Of a stretch of DNA of 59,113 nt, positions 16,604-25,667 are shown piece after piece; position 1 is the first letter of the stretch, and every line of letters begins with the position of its first letter. Origin of the DNA: Fidelibacterota bacterium. Lineage in GTDB: Bacteria > Fidelibacterota > UBA8477 > JABMPR01. The stretch lies in NCBI GenBank assembly GCA_016784025.1, contig JADHVL010000024.1, positions 1-59,113 of the forward strand, written 5' to 3'. A program made the translations under genes and the position numbers. A model generated the notes under the pieces. It had not been told where the DNA came from. It did no database searches and saw only the letters and a program-made list of their open reading frames with translations.

Positions 16604-18673
16604 ATGAAAAAAGTCCAATTTATTTTTGGAATTCATAACCACCAACCCGTGGGAAATTTTGATCACGTCTTTGATGATGCCTGTGACCGTTCCTACTTGC
16701 CATTTCTGCAGGTACTGGACAAGTTTCCAGATATCAGCATGGCCTTTCACTTCAGTGGATCTCTCATAGAATGGCTCGAAGGACATCGTCCTGATGTTTT
16801 GGATCTGTTCAAAAAGCTGGTAGATCGAGGCAATATTGAAGTACTGGGCGGTGGTTTTTACGAGCCTATCCTGGCAATGATTCCTGAAGCAGATCAGGTC
16901 GGTCAAATCAAGAAAATGAACGACTGGGCTCTGGAGCGAATGGATTATGAAGTTAAAGGCAACTGGCTCACGGAGCGCGTGTGGGAACCACATCTCGCCC
17001 AAAGCTTAAACAAGGCTGATATTGATTATATGGTAGTAGATGACTACCACTTTCTGACCACAGGTGCCGACCCAAAAAATTTGAATGGATATTACTACAC
17101 CGAGCAAGAGGGGAAAGTCCTCAGCGTCTTTCCAATCAGTCAAAAAATGCGCTATGCTATGCCTTTCGAAGATCCTCAGGTCGCCATTGATATCTTGAAA
17201 AGCTATGCTACAGAAGACAGTGACAGCCTGGTAGTTATGGCTGATGACGGAGAGAAATTTGGTATCTGGCCTGGTACCTGGGAAACCGTTTACGGCCAGA
17301 AATGGTTGGAAAGATTTTTTACACTGGTAAGCGATAATTCTGATTGGCTCAGCACCACAACATTTAAACAATATCATTCAGCCCACATTCCTCGTGACCT
17401 GGTTTACTTACCCACATCCTCATATTTCGAGATGTCTCAATGGACGCTGCCCACCAATCTGGGCCGCCAAATGGATCATTTTGTTCATGACCTTGAAAAT
17501 CAAGGCAAAAGCGATGAAAGTCGACCCTTTATTAAGGGTGGTATGTGGCGCAATTTTTTCACCAAATATCCTGAGTCAAATTGGATGCAGAAACGAGTTC
17601 AATTCCTTTCCCTTAATCTGGACCAATTGGAGAGCAAGGGGGGTATCCCTGCAGACTTGAGAGATGATCTCTATCGGGCTCAGTGCAACTGTGCTTACTG
17701 GCATGGTGTCTTTGGAGGACTTTATCTTCCACATCTTCGTCATGCCATCTATGAACATTTACTCAAAGCTGAAGAAAAGTTTCTGGCGTTAGGGGGATGT
17801 TTACCTGGGTTGGTTGATCTTGATAGTGATGGGGTCAAAGAATACCGTTTGCGTTCTGATAATGTCCAACTTTTCATATCAGAAGACAAGGGGCATATCC
17901 GTGAGATCGACTGGCTTCCCGCTCATTTTAATGTGACCAATTACCTCCAGCGTTACTCTGAGCATTATCATGAAAAGTTGGCCCTGGCCAGCAATGACCA
18001 AAACACCAACGGGTCTATCCATGATATTGTGTTGACCAAGGAAGAAGGTCTCGAGAAAAAATTATTTGTTGATGGCTATCGACGTCACGGACTTATTGAC
18101 CACGTTTTTGACAGCACGCAATCTCAAGATTTACATTATCGAGGGACTTTACAGGAAAACTTGGCCATCCAGTCTAGTCAAGTCCAACAAGATGAAGCTG
18201 GTGTGCAGATCAAGAGCATGGGACAGATTGATCAGTCCCAAATTCGAATTGAAAAAAAAGTAGAGCTACACCACAACGATTTATCTGTGAAAATTAATAT
18301 CTCAAACACAAGCGAGACCATCATTGACCAGCTCTATGGTCTTGAGATGAATTTCGGTCTCCTCGGTGGAGATAGCCCAGATCGCTACTATGAGGTGAAT
18401 AATAAAAATGTGGGCTCCCTGAATAGTCATGGTAAACACGGGGATGTTCAACGTGTCTCCCTCATAAATGAGTGGGACAATTTCAAAATAAATATGGACT
18501 TTGGGGAGAGCTGTCAGTTATGGCGCTCACCCATTGAAACAATTTCCATGTCAGAAGCTGGTTTTGAGCGAGTCTATCAGGCATCTGCTTTAATGCCACA
18601 TTGGAAATTGAATCTTAACCCGGGAGAGTCTCTTGAACTGGAGCTCCTCCTGAGCATAAATAAATTTAAATAA
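16604..18673 (+). CDS. GH57 4-alpha-glucanotransferase / alpha-amylase family protein
   Basis: The 689-residue protein matches GH57 4-alpha-glucanotransferases of the Thermococcus type. Motif I is HNHQPVGNF. The nucleophile region is WLTERVWEP, with E124. The acid/base region is VMADDGEKFGIWPG, with D214 (or the adjacent D215). The barrel is followed by a helical segment and by C-terminal beta domains (DUF1925/DUF1926-like) from about residue 400. The enzyme transfers alpha-1,4-glucan segments between chains. There is no signal peptide, so it acts in the cytoplasm. The glucan phosphorylase gene begins 13 nt downstream, so the two probably act in series on glycogen or maltodextrins. Confidence 0.92.
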   Translation: MKKVQFIFGIHNHQPVGNFDHVFDDACDRSYLPFLQVLDKFPDISMAFHFSGSLIEWLEGHRPDVLDLFKKLVDRGNIEVLGGGFYEPILAMIPEADQVGQIKKMNDWALERMDYEVKGNWLTERVWEPHLAQSLNKADIDYMVVDDYHFLTTGADPKNLNGYYYTEQEGKVLSVFPISQKMRYAMPFEDPQVAIDILKSYATEDSDSLVVMADDGEKFGIWPGTWETVYGQKWLERFFTLVSDNSDWLSTTTFKQYHSAHIPRDLVYLPTSSYFEMSQWTLPTNLGRQMDHFVHDLENQGKSDESRPFIKGGMWRNFFTKYPESNWMQKRVQFLSLNLDQLESKGGIPADLRDDLYRAQCNCAYWHGVFGGLYLPHLRHAIYEHLLKAEEKFLALGGCLPGLVDLDSDGVKEYRLRSDNVQLFISEDKGHIREIDWLPAHFNVTNYLQRYSEHYHEKLALASNDQNTNGSIHDIVLTKEEGLEKKLFVDGYRRHGLIDHVFDSTQSQDLHYRGTLQENLAIQSSQVQQDEAGVQIKSMGQIDQSQIRIEKKVELHHNDLSVKINISNTSETIIDQLYGLEMNFGLLGGDSPDRYYEVNNKNVGSLNSHGKHGDVQRVSLINEWDNFKINMDFGESCQLWRSPIETISMSEAGFERVYQASALMPHWKLNLNPGESLELELLLSINKFK

Positions 18674-18686
18674 ACACGAGGAATAA

Positions 18687-20333
18687 ATGTCAAATACTCA
18701 AGCCACTGTAGCTTATTTCAGTGCGGAAATCGGGATTTCTCCAAGTCTGCACACATATAGTGGGGGACTTGGAATATTAGCAGGCGACCACATTAAGGCC
18801 GCAGCAGATTTAGATGTAAACATGGTTGCTGTCACCCTGATGTACAAAGAGGGTTATTTCAAACAAAGAATGGATGAAGAAGGTAATCAGACGGAAATTT
18901 ATCCTCGATTTGAGCCAGATCCACTTCTGGAAAAACTTGATGGCACAATCACCCTCCCACTTAGAGGGAGAGAAGTCTGTGTAGAGGTCTGGAAATACAC
19001 CTTTGTGGGAATAAATGGCACTCCCATAGATGTTCTTTTGCTCGATACTGATGTAGACTGCAACGAGGAAGATGATCGCAGGATTACCTTGAGACTCTAT
19101 GCTGGTGGTAAGGATCATCGCATCCTCCAGGAGGCAGTTCTGGGATTTGCCGGCATCCGTGCACTTCGCAACCTTGGGTATAAAGATTTTTCGACTTACC
19201 ACATGAATGAAGGCCACTGTTCGTTTCTTACTCTGGAGCTCCTTAAAGAATTCAACGGAGATGAAGAAGAAGTACGAAAACGCTGTCATTTCACTACTCA
19301 CACACCAGTAGCAGCTGGACACGATCACTTCGCTTCGGATAGAGTCACACGACTGATTGGTGATCTGTTGCCAAAGAACCTGAAGTTGCCTTCCATGGTA
19401 CTTAATAGTCGGGTACATATGACTGAGCTGGGACTCTATTTCAGCCGCAGCGCCAATGGCGTTTCTGATCTCCATGGGGTGGTTGCCCGTGAACAGTTCC
19501 CTGATTTTAAAATTGGCCATGTCACCAACGGTGTATTTCACAGATTCTGGGTCGGTAAAATCTTTAGAGAAGTATTTGATCGGAATTTACCAGGCTGGCG
19601 TCAAGATCCATCTCGATTGCTGGAAATTGATTCGGTTTCTGATGAGGAATTGCTTTTTGCCAAACGCGGTCAGAAGAAATTTCTCCTCGATTATGCCAAT
19701 TCGCAGTCTCAGAGAGCTCTGGCCAATAAAACATTGACCATTGGTTTTGCCAGAAGGGCTGCCGAATACAAACGTGCCCGTCTGATTTTTCATGATAAAG
19801 AAAGATTGGTGAAGCTGGCCAAGGGCAAGGTGCAATTCATCTTCGCTGGGAAAGCCCATCCCCGTGATGATCATGGCAAAGAAATTCTCAAAGAGATCGT
19901 ACTCCAGGCCAAAGAACTGCTTGGTGATGTGAAGATTGTTTTCCTGGAAAACTACAACATGTGGCTGGGTAATCTGATCACAGCTGGTGTTGATGTCTGG
20001 CTAAATACGCCACTTCGCCCCAATGAAGCATCAGGCACTTCAGGTATGAAGGCGACACTTAATGGTGTCCCCAATTTGTCCATCCTGGATGGCTGGTGGG
20101 CTGAAGGCTGTGATGATGGTGTAAATGGCTGGGCCATTGGTGATGCAGACCATGCCAATGATGCAGCTGATGCTGATCACCTCTATCGTTTGTTGGAGGA
20201 AGAGGTTATTCCAACCTATTACGATGAAGATCAGACGAAATGGCTTAGTATGATGCGTGAATCCATTAAAACTGGAGTTCAATTTACCGGTACCCGTATG
20301 GTTCAGGATTATTTGAAGGATTACTATAAATAA
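18687..20333 (+). CDS. glgP: Alpha-glucan (glycogen/maltodextrin) phosphorylase, short form
   Basis: The 548-residue protein belongs to the short GT35 phosphorylases found in many bacteria and archaea. It shows YFSAEIGISPSLHTYSGGLGILAGDH at the start and a HMNEGHCSFL segment. The pyridoxal-phosphate lysine lies in the C-terminal region EASGTSGMKATLNGVPNLSILDGWW. It releases glucose 1-phosphate from the non-reducing end of alpha-1,4-glucans. A GAGGA motif precedes the ATG. With the GH57 transferase and gap it forms a route from stored glucan to lower glycolysis. A heptanucleotide repeat tract begins right after its stop. Confidence 0.94.
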   Translation: MSNTQATVAYFSAEIGISPSLHTYSGGLGILAGDHIKAAADLDVNMVAVTLMYKEGYFKQRMDEEGNQTEIYPRFEPDPLLEKLDGTITLPLRGREVCVEVWKYTFVGINGTPIDVLLLDTDVDCNEEDDRRITLRLYAGGKDHRILQEAVLGFAGIRALRNLGYKDFSTYHMNEGHCSFLTLELLKEFNGDEEEVRKRCHFTTHTPVAAGHDHFASDRVTRLIGDLLPKNLKLPSMVLNSRVHMTELGLYFSRSANGVSDLHGVVAREQFPDFKIGHVTNGVFHRFWVGKIFREVFDRNLPGWRQDPSRLLEIDSVSDEELLFAKRGQKKFLLDYANSQSQRALANKTLTIGFARRAAEYKRARLIFHDKERLVKLAKGKVQFIFAGKAHPRDDHGKEILKEIVLQAKELLGDVKIVFLENYNMWLGNLITAGVDVWLNTPLRPNEASGTSGMKATLNGVPNLSILDGWWAEGCDDGVNGWAIGDADHANDAADADHLYRLLEEEVIPTYYDEDQTKWLSMMRESIKTGVQFTGTRMVQDYLKDYYK

Positions 20334-20337
20334 AGTA

Positions 20338-20450
20338 GTTAGAAGTTAGAAGTTAGAAGTTAGAAGTTAGAAGTTAGAAGTTAGAAGTTAGAAGTTAGAA
20401 GTTAGAAGTTAGAAGTTAGTGGTTAGTGGTTAGTGGTTAGTGGTTAGTGG
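20338..20450. repeat. Heptanucleotide tandem repeat: about 11 x AGAAGTT then about 4.7 x AGTGGTT
   Basis: Eleven perfect copies of AGAAGTT (20341-20417) pass without a break into a second unit, AGTGGTT (20418-20450). The tract starts 5 nt after the glgP stop. A shorter relative with unit AGGAGTT lies at 34804-34831. The change of unit within one tract suggests expansion by slippage of a variant unit. No coding capacity is apparent. Confidence 0.95.
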
Positions 20451-20550
20451 CTATACCCTATTCCCCTTATACTTTCGACCTTCGACTTTCGAAAACTCAA
20501 GTCTAATCTGTAGGTCCAACAGAATCGGGATTGTATAAAATCATTACAGA

Positions 20551-20588
20551 AAAAAAAGAGGCTGGGAATTAATCCAGCCTCTTTTTTT
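20551..20588. terminator. Bidirectional rho-independent terminator
   Basis: AGAGGCTGG and CCAGCCTCT form a 9-bp stem with an 8-nt loop, flanked by an A-run on the left and a T-run on the right. It therefore works as a terminator on both strands. It separates glgP (plus) from the ECF sigma operon (minus). Confidence 0.92.
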
Positions 20589-20612
20589 CTCAGAGCTATT
20601 TTATTTGACCGA

Positions 20613-21056
20613 CTAGTGTCTTCTGTGTTTACTCATCTTCTCAAATTTGGCAGCCAATTTATCCCGCTGGGAGTTATCAAGACTGGCATGAAATTCGGCA
20701 TAATCTGAAACAATGACCTTGCGAAAGGCGCTAAACTCGGTTTCAATTTCATGGAATTGCAGGTTTAATGCATCCACATCCAGATGAGCGGCACTGAGAT
20801 TATTATTCAGTGAACTGCTTAACTCTGTGTGATTTGCCTGCATACCCACTTTGAAGTTTGAAACATTCTCGATGACGACCTTAAGTTTGCCCTGTTGCAT
20901 CTCGTTCAGATCGAGTTTCTTGGTAATCCTCTTCATCATTTTGGCTTGATCCATGTGATGGGGGCCATGATGGGCGCCACAGGCTGCTATACCCAGGATG
21001 AGAGCTAAAATGAGTAGACCCATCCCCATTCTTTTATTCATTTTTACTTTTTTCAT
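20613..21056 (-). CDS. Spy/CpxP-like periplasmic lipoprotein
   Basis: The 147-residue protein has a lipoprotein signal ending in LGIAAC. A His-rich stretch (GAHHGPHHMDQ) and a mainly helical domain follow. The helices hold the spaced pattern KLDLNEMQQGKLKVVIENV and LDNSQRDKLAAKFEKM, like LTxxQ repeats of the Spy/CpxP fold. I chose the ATG at 21056, which has an AAGGA 8 nt upstream; the longer frame to 21137 would bury the signal peptide. It is the last gene of an operon led by an ECF sigma factor and probably helps envelope or metal-stress protection. Confidence 0.75.
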   Translation of the reverse strand: MKKVKMNKRMGMGLLILALILGIAACGAHHGPHHMDQAKMMKRITKKLDLNEMQQGKLKVVIENVSNFKVGMQANHTELSSSLNNNLSAAHLDVDALNLQFHEIETEFSAFRKVIVSDYAEFHASLDNSQRDKLAAKFEKMSKHRRH

Positions 21057-21060
21057 ATCC

Positions 21061-21390
21061 TTATTCCTTTTCCAATTCAGCAGATTCTGATGGTGCTGCT
21101 TCGTCTGCATGAACTTCATGATTTTGTTTAAATTCAATTTTCTCTCTCAGGTGAGATTTCCAGGGACCGTGATGACGGTGTTTGTGATGACGGCCACCGC
21201 AACCACTTGAAAACAATATCTTAGAGAGAAGGATGAGACCCAGTGCCTGCCAGTATGATATGATGGGACCACTGAACAGAGTGGGTATCAACCAGTTCCA
21301 TAGTGTCATGGTAACGAATGGAAATACTATGATTGCGCCGATCACAAAGATGGCGATGCCTACAATTTTTCCTATTGATGGTTTATGCAT
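21061..21390 (-). CDS. Small His-rich membrane protein of an ECF sigma operon
   Basis: The 109-residue protein has a hydrophobic N-terminal helix (GIAIFVIGAIIVFPFVTMTLWNWLIP). A second membrane segment (YWQALGLILLSKILFSSG) follows. The cytoplasmic or periplasmic tail is rich in histidine and arginine (CGGRHHKHRHHGPWK) and ends acidic. Proteins of this kind (WNWLxPxLF...ITxWQALGLLLLSKILF) often sit beside ECF sigma factors in the FCB group, but their role is not established. It may tether or inhibit the sigma factor, which lies 17 nt upstream. No direct evidence for that is visible. Confidence 0.7.
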   Translation of the reverse strand: MHKPSIGKIVGIAIFVIGAIIVFPFVTMTLWNWLIPTLFSGPIISYWQALGLILLSKILFSSGCGGRHHKHRHHGPWKSHLREKIEFKQNHEVHADEAAPSESAELEKE

Positions 21391-21407
21391 GAAAAATTCC
21401 TTTCCGA

Positions 21408-21989
21408 TTATACATTTGAATCTTTGAGTTTTTTGCGCAAAGCCAACACAGCATACCGCTTTCTGGAGAGTAGCGTGTTTTGTGAATCTCCAGTGAGTTC
21501 AGCAATTTCTTTGAAACTCAGACCCTCAATTTCATGCCATATAAATACTTCCCGCTGCAGTTCGGGTAGTTCTTCAATGGCTGCCTCAAGTTGTTCCTGA
21601 AGCTGAGATTGTTCGAGAAGTAAAGCGCTATGGAGTTCTGGGTCGTGAAGCAGGTTCTCTAAAAATTGACCTTCTTCAGCACCACCAGATTGAACAGCGT
21701 TATGACTTCCCTCAATGGTCCGGGCGCGTCTGCGATAAAAATCACTCACCTTGTTCCTGGCAGTTCGATACAACCAGGCTGAGGTGGCTTCCAATGAGCG
21801 CAGCTCACCATAAGCCCCAGTAAACTGGTGAAAGACATCCTGGACAATATCCTCGGCATCTTCATACTGTGGCACCATTCCAGAGACTGAACGAAGTAAC
21901 CATTCCCGTGCTTCAAGGATGATTGAGCTCATTCGAGGCGCGTTCTTCACTGGGGGTGTTACCGCTTTCTGTGATTCTTTGCTTTGCAT
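21408..21989 (-). CDS. ECF-family RNA polymerase sigma factor
   Basis: The 193-residue protein has sigma region 2 (DAEDIVQDVFHQFTGAYGELRSLEATSAWLYRTARNKVSDFYRRR). Region 4 contains a helix-turn-helix (LPELQREVFIWHEIEGLSFKEIAELTGDSQNTLLSRKRYAVLALRKKL). It is of the group IV (ECF) type that responds to envelope signals. An AGGTGA lies just before the ATG. It leads an operon with a small His-rich membrane protein and a Spy-like lipoprotein. No classical anti-sigma gene with a zinc HxxxCxxC motif is present. Confidence 0.92.
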   Translation of the reverse strand: MQSKESQKAVTPPVKNAPRMSSIILEAREWLLRSVSGMVPQYEDAEDIVQDVFHQFTGAYGELRSLEATSAWLYRTARNKVSDFYRRRARTIEGSHNAVQSGGAEEGQFLENLLHDPELHSALLLEQSQLQEQLEAAIEELPELQREVFIWHEIEGLSFKEIAELTGDSQNTLLSRKRYAVLALRKKLKDSNV

Positions 21990-22138
21990 GTCACCTATAT
22001 AGACGCTGGATCATGAGAAATATTGTATACTATTTTTAAAAGTGACTAAAAGACCTGAACGTGTAAGTTTTATACAATCTTTTCGCTAACACCAGATTTC
22101 AATATGGTGTCATGTCCAGCGAGGTATTAATAGTTTTT

Positions 22139-24595
22139 CTAAAACTCCAGCGTGATCCCACCAATCGGAAAAGTCTTGAACTGAAGTGCGATATCTTTAG
22201 TGCCATCTTCATTATAAACGTAATCCCAGGGGTTATCGCGATTGAAGACATTCATGATATCCCAGAAGGCGACCAGGTTCAGCTTCTCAAAGTAGAATCG
22301 CTGGAGCAGCATGATATCAAAGCGATAGTACTCCTCCATGCGCTTGGTATTCCAGTCCTCAGAGCTATTGGTGTACCATTTCCTGGTGTTGTGATTATAT
22401 GTTTTAGGTGTATAGGGCTTGCCACCGGCATAACGCAATCGAAAGCTTATCTCAAATTCGTCGGCAGGTGCCAGGGGTAACCAGGATGTTACGGATGCAA
22501 ACGTGGTTTCCTTATACCTGTTGTACCAATCATAATCCATATACCTGATCTTATAGCCACCGACAAGACTGACCACATCACGGTAGTCATAATCCCAGGG
22601 ATAGTAGACCGTTTCTAACTTTCGGGGATCAATACCTTCTGACACCGAATGGCTATAGCTGAAAGTACTGTACCAGTTCTTTGAAAACTTCTTCTGAATA
22701 AAGACCTCGATCCCTTCAGAACGACCTGCCCCGATGTTCCGGAAGTCTCCCAGACTATCTGACCCATTTCGATCCACAAGGAACTCTTCCATAGGCATGT
22801 CCTTGAATTCTTTTTGATAATACTCCAGAGTTATACGGGTATCCTCGAAGGGAAGGTACTCCATTCCCAGAGCTACTTGATCAGCATGATAGAAGTCCAG
22901 GGCTTTGGTATCTTCACCACCAAAAATTAGCATGGCGTTAAACGGTGCCTGGTAATAGCGACCTGCAGCCAGGTTTGCCTTGATGTTGTGGGCGAATTGA
23001 TAATTGAGGTTCAGCCGGGGAGAAAGATTTGACTTTTCAATATAAGCATTGTATTCCAGGCGGGCTCCCAGTGTGAGCTCCAACCGTGCTGTGGGATTGT
23101 ACTTCACCTGTCCATAGACACCGACACTATTATAGATCTGCTTGTAGGTTGTATCTTTTCCAGAATAAGTAGCAAGGGTATCAAAGGGCAAGATGACGGC
23201 TGTTGTGTCTCCAAAGAATTGACTGTAAAAAACATCTCTTGAGACCGGTAGGGCAGGAGAGAGGGAATCTGCAGCGTAGCCATAGAGAATTAGTTCATCA
23301 CTAAAGGACATCAAATCCCAGGTATTGGGGGCAATCTTCAATTTTAGCCCCAGGCTCCCTTCAATTTTCTTAGTGAACTTGTGCACCAGGTCAGCTTTCA
23401 TGATGGTTTCCTGTTCAACAGTGATCCCCTTATAGAAAGTGTCATGACTCTCTTCCTCAGTTGTACGAAAGGCATCTACATTAATGGTGACATAATTTTG
23501 GCCAATGGAAGCCAGAATATAGCCTTTACGGGAGTATAGGTTTTTGTAAGTTAAGCCCAGTGTGTGCTGCTGACTGCTGTAGTCGACGTTTTCGGCACCG
23601 CGGTTCTGGGGGCTGTCCTCTCCCACAATATTGATGGCATCAATTCCACCGAGATAATTAAGACTCAACTTTTCTTTGGGGCTCAGATCATAGACTAATT
23701 TGCTCTGAAAGGTCCAGTAAGTGGGAATTGCCTGTAGTCCACTCTGCTGGATGACAAAATCCAGGAAAGAGCGTTTAATAGAGAATAGATACGAGCTTTT
23801 CTGGGTCATAGGTCCTTCAAAGCTGGCTCCAAATCCGGCCATATCGAAACTAACCTTTGATTCATGACTTTCCCGACTGCCCTCTCTCACGGTCACATCC
23901 ATAACTGAGGAAAGTTTGTCTCCATAGCGGGCAGGGAAAGAACCAGCGAAGAAATCGATTCTTTCGATAAAATCCGTATTCACCATGGTGACCGGTCCAC
24001 CGCCTGCTCCCTGCTCGGGGTAATGTACTGGATAGGGGACGTCGAGATGGTCCATCACAAACAGATTCTCACCTGGCGCACCACCTCGCACGATGATCTC
24101 ATTGGTCTGATCGGCACCTGAAACAACAGAGGGGAGTGATTGCATCATACTGAGAATATCATAGGCACCCACAGGGTCTGAGCGGATTTCTTCGAAATCA
24201 ACGCTACGAACACTGGTGGCGGCATCCTTGACTTTTTCAAAATAGCCTGCGGTGACCACAATGTCTGAACCTGTGAGCACCGTTGGCTCCAGCGCCACAT
24301 TTACCACACCAGGGCGGTTGGCCAGAGAATGCACATTGGCTCTAGCCTGTGATTTGTATCCAATCATATACACACGTATGGAATAACTGCCAACGGGTAC
24401 TTTTCTGATTTCAAATCGTCCATTCATGTCGGTGGCTGCACCCAAATTGGTACCATCGAGGATTACATTTGCCCCAGGGAGTGGATGCTTGGTATCTCGA
24501 TCTGTGATGGTTCCAGTTAGTGTACCGGAAGGTGCATTGGCCAGGAGTGTGAGGGCACTTAGCCCAGTCAGTATTAGAAGGATTATCTTTTTCAT
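22139..24595 (-). CDS. TonB-dependent outer-membrane receptor with N-terminal carboxypeptidase-regulatory-like domain
   Basis: The 818-residue protein has a signal peptide (MKKIILLILTGLSALTLLANA). A carboxypeptidase-regulatory-like beta domain covers about residues 25-110 (GTLTGTITDRDTKHPLPGANVILDG). A plug domain (NEIIVRGGAPGENLFVMDHLDVP) precedes the long beta-barrel, which ends in LEF. It would import a ligand bound at the surface using TonB energy. The ligand is not evident. It is the third gene of an operon with a membrane protein and a winged-helix regulator, 1 nt after the latter. Confidence 0.9.
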   Translation of the reverse strand: MKKIILLILTGLSALTLLANAPSGTLTGTITDRDTKHPLPGANVILDGTNLGAATDMNGRFEIRKVPVGSYSIRVYMIGYKSQARANVHSLANRPGVVNVALEPTVLTGSDIVVTAGYFEKVKDAATSVRSVDFEEIRSDPVGAYDILSMMQSLPSVVSGADQTNEIIVRGGAPGENLFVMDHLDVPYPVHYPEQGAGGGPVTMVNTDFIERIDFFAGSFPARYGDKLSSVMDVTVREGSRESHESKVSFDMAGFGASFEGPMTQKSSYLFSIKRSFLDFVIQQSGLQAIPTYWTFQSKLVYDLSPKEKLSLNYLGGIDAINIVGEDSPQNRGAENVDYSSQQHTLGLTYKNLYSRKGYILASIGQNYVTINVDAFRTTEEESHDTFYKGITVEQETIMKADLVHKFTKKIEGSLGLKLKIAPNTWDLMSFSDELILYGYAADSLSPALPVSRDVFYSQFFGDTTAVILPFDTLATYSGKDTTYKQIYNSVGVYGQVKYNPTARLELTLGARLEYNAYIEKSNLSPRLNLNYQFAHNIKANLAAGRYYQAPFNAMLIFGGEDTKALDFYHADQVALGMEYLPFEDTRITLEYYQKEFKDMPMEEFLVDRNGSDSLGDFRNIGAGRSEGIEVFIQKKFSKNWYSTFSYSHSVSEGIDPRKLETVYYPWDYDYRDVVSLVGGYKIRYMDYDWYNRYKETTFASVTSWLPLAPADEFEISFRLRYAGGKPYTPKTYNHNTRKWYTNSSEDWNTKRMEEYYRFDIMLLQRFYFEKLNLVAFWDIMNVFNRDNPWDYVYNEDGTKDIALQFKTFPIGGITLEF

Positions 24596-24596
24596 T

Positions 24597-24908
24597 TTAG
24601 TCCTCTGTTCCTTTTAGCGGAAGCATGTTCTCCAAATATTGGATATATGCTTTTAGAGCTGTTTTGCCTGAGGTAGTAAGGCGGTAAATACTCACGGGTT
24701 TACGGTCAATAAAGGACTTCTCAACGTCAAGGTATCCAGCGTCTTCAAGTTTGCGCATATGCACGCTGAGATTTCCATCTGTAGCCCCGACCTTCTCCTT
24801 AATCAGGGTGAAAGTAGCAGGACCCATGGCAGCCAGAGCTGCCATGACGGCCAATCGAATTCTGGAGTGAATCAAGTCATCGATTTGTTGATAGTCAAAA
24901 TCGGTCAT
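24597..24908 (-). CDS. Winged-helix transcriptional regulator
   Basis: The 103-residue protein is a single winged-helix DNA-binding domain of the ArsR/MarR-like type often annotated as HTH_34. It carries IHSRIRLAVMAALAA, VGATDGNLSVHMRKLEDAGYLDVEKSF and the wing RKPVSIYRLTTSGKTAL. There is no metal-binding cysteine pair. It lies between a four- to six-helix membrane protein and a TonB receptor with almost no spacing, so it probably regulates that operon. Confidence 0.87.
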   Translation of the reverse strand: MTDFDYQQIDDLIHSRIRLAVMAALAAMGPATFTLIKEKVGATDGNLSVHMRKLEDAGYLDVEKSFIDRKPVSIYRLTTSGKTALKAYIQYLENMLPLKGTED

Positions 24909-24910
24909 AC

Positions 24911-25516
24911 CTATTCCTCAGAAAAATGAGATTTCCATTGTCGATTAAAGATGATTCCAGGAACGATTTGCAAGCCGATCATCATGAGGATCATGAGAGT
25001 AATGGCTGCAGGTCCAGTTATAAAGAACAAGATGATGGAACCGCCCCACCATGCCAACCCAAGATTGCGGACCCACATTTTTCCGGTGATGACTCCCTGG
25101 AGAAAGTAGGCAGTCCCTAAGACGGTATACATCACGGCTGACATGTAGTCTAAATTTATAGCTCCACTGGCACCACCCACGAAGCCCAGGATGGTCATTG
25201 ACAGTAATACAGCGATCCAGATAGAACCAATAACTTTCCTGACGAGGGGATTCCCAATACTATGTTTTTCCCGTTTTCTATCATAGCTCATCATATATAT
25301 CCACCCAACACTGGCAATGAATACATAGACCCATCCCACGTATTGTGGTAATTGGAGTTGGTCCAGGATGAAAGAAAACAATCCAGCCAGGAGGATGAGG
25401 ATGCCCCAGACTATGAATCCCATTCCATTATCAGCCAATACTTTCTGGCTATCATCCATAATGGTTTTGATAAAATCGAGTTGAGCTTGTGGATCCTGTG
25501 TATTCTCTGTGTTCAT
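24911..25516 (-). CDS. Multi-pass membrane protein of unknown function
   Basis: The 201-residue protein has a short polar N-terminus and about six hydrophobic segments (GFIVWGILILLAGLFSFIL, YVGWVYVFIASVGWIYMM, IGSIWIAVLLSMTILGFVGG and others). I set the start at the ATG at 25516, preceded by GAGGAATGT; an ATG five codons upstream is possible. Proteins of this kind are commonly paired with a small winged-helix regulator, as here (2 nt downstream). The function is unknown; it may be the sensor or target of that regulator. Confidence 0.75.
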   Translation of the reverse strand: MNTENTQDPQAQLDFIKTIMDDSQKVLADNGMGFIVWGILILLAGLFSFILDQLQLPQYVGWVYVFIASVGWIYMMSYDRKREKHSIGNPLVRKVIGSIWIAVLLSMTILGFVGGASGAINLDYMSAVMYTVLGTAYFLQGVITGKMWVRNLGLAWWGGSIILFFITGPAAITLMILMMIGLQIVPGIIFNRQWKSHFSEE

Positions 25517-25667
25517 ACATTCCTCGTTCATTGATAAAGTACTTTAAAAAACAAAGTAACTTAAAAAGAAATTTTACCCTGCCAACAATTTTATTTGTGG
25601 TTCTAGACTCCAGTTATCATTATCATTGGTCGTCTAATAACGGAATTTGCTCAAAAAGGGGGGGCAA

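Noticed and set aside
18810..19541. 243-aa open frame antisense to the glucan phosphorylase gene
   Set aside because: It lies wholly within a well-conserved gene on the other strand, has no recognisable domain and no ribosome site.
20341..20450. CRISPR-like array
   Set aside because: The repeats are contiguous 7-mers without unique spacers.
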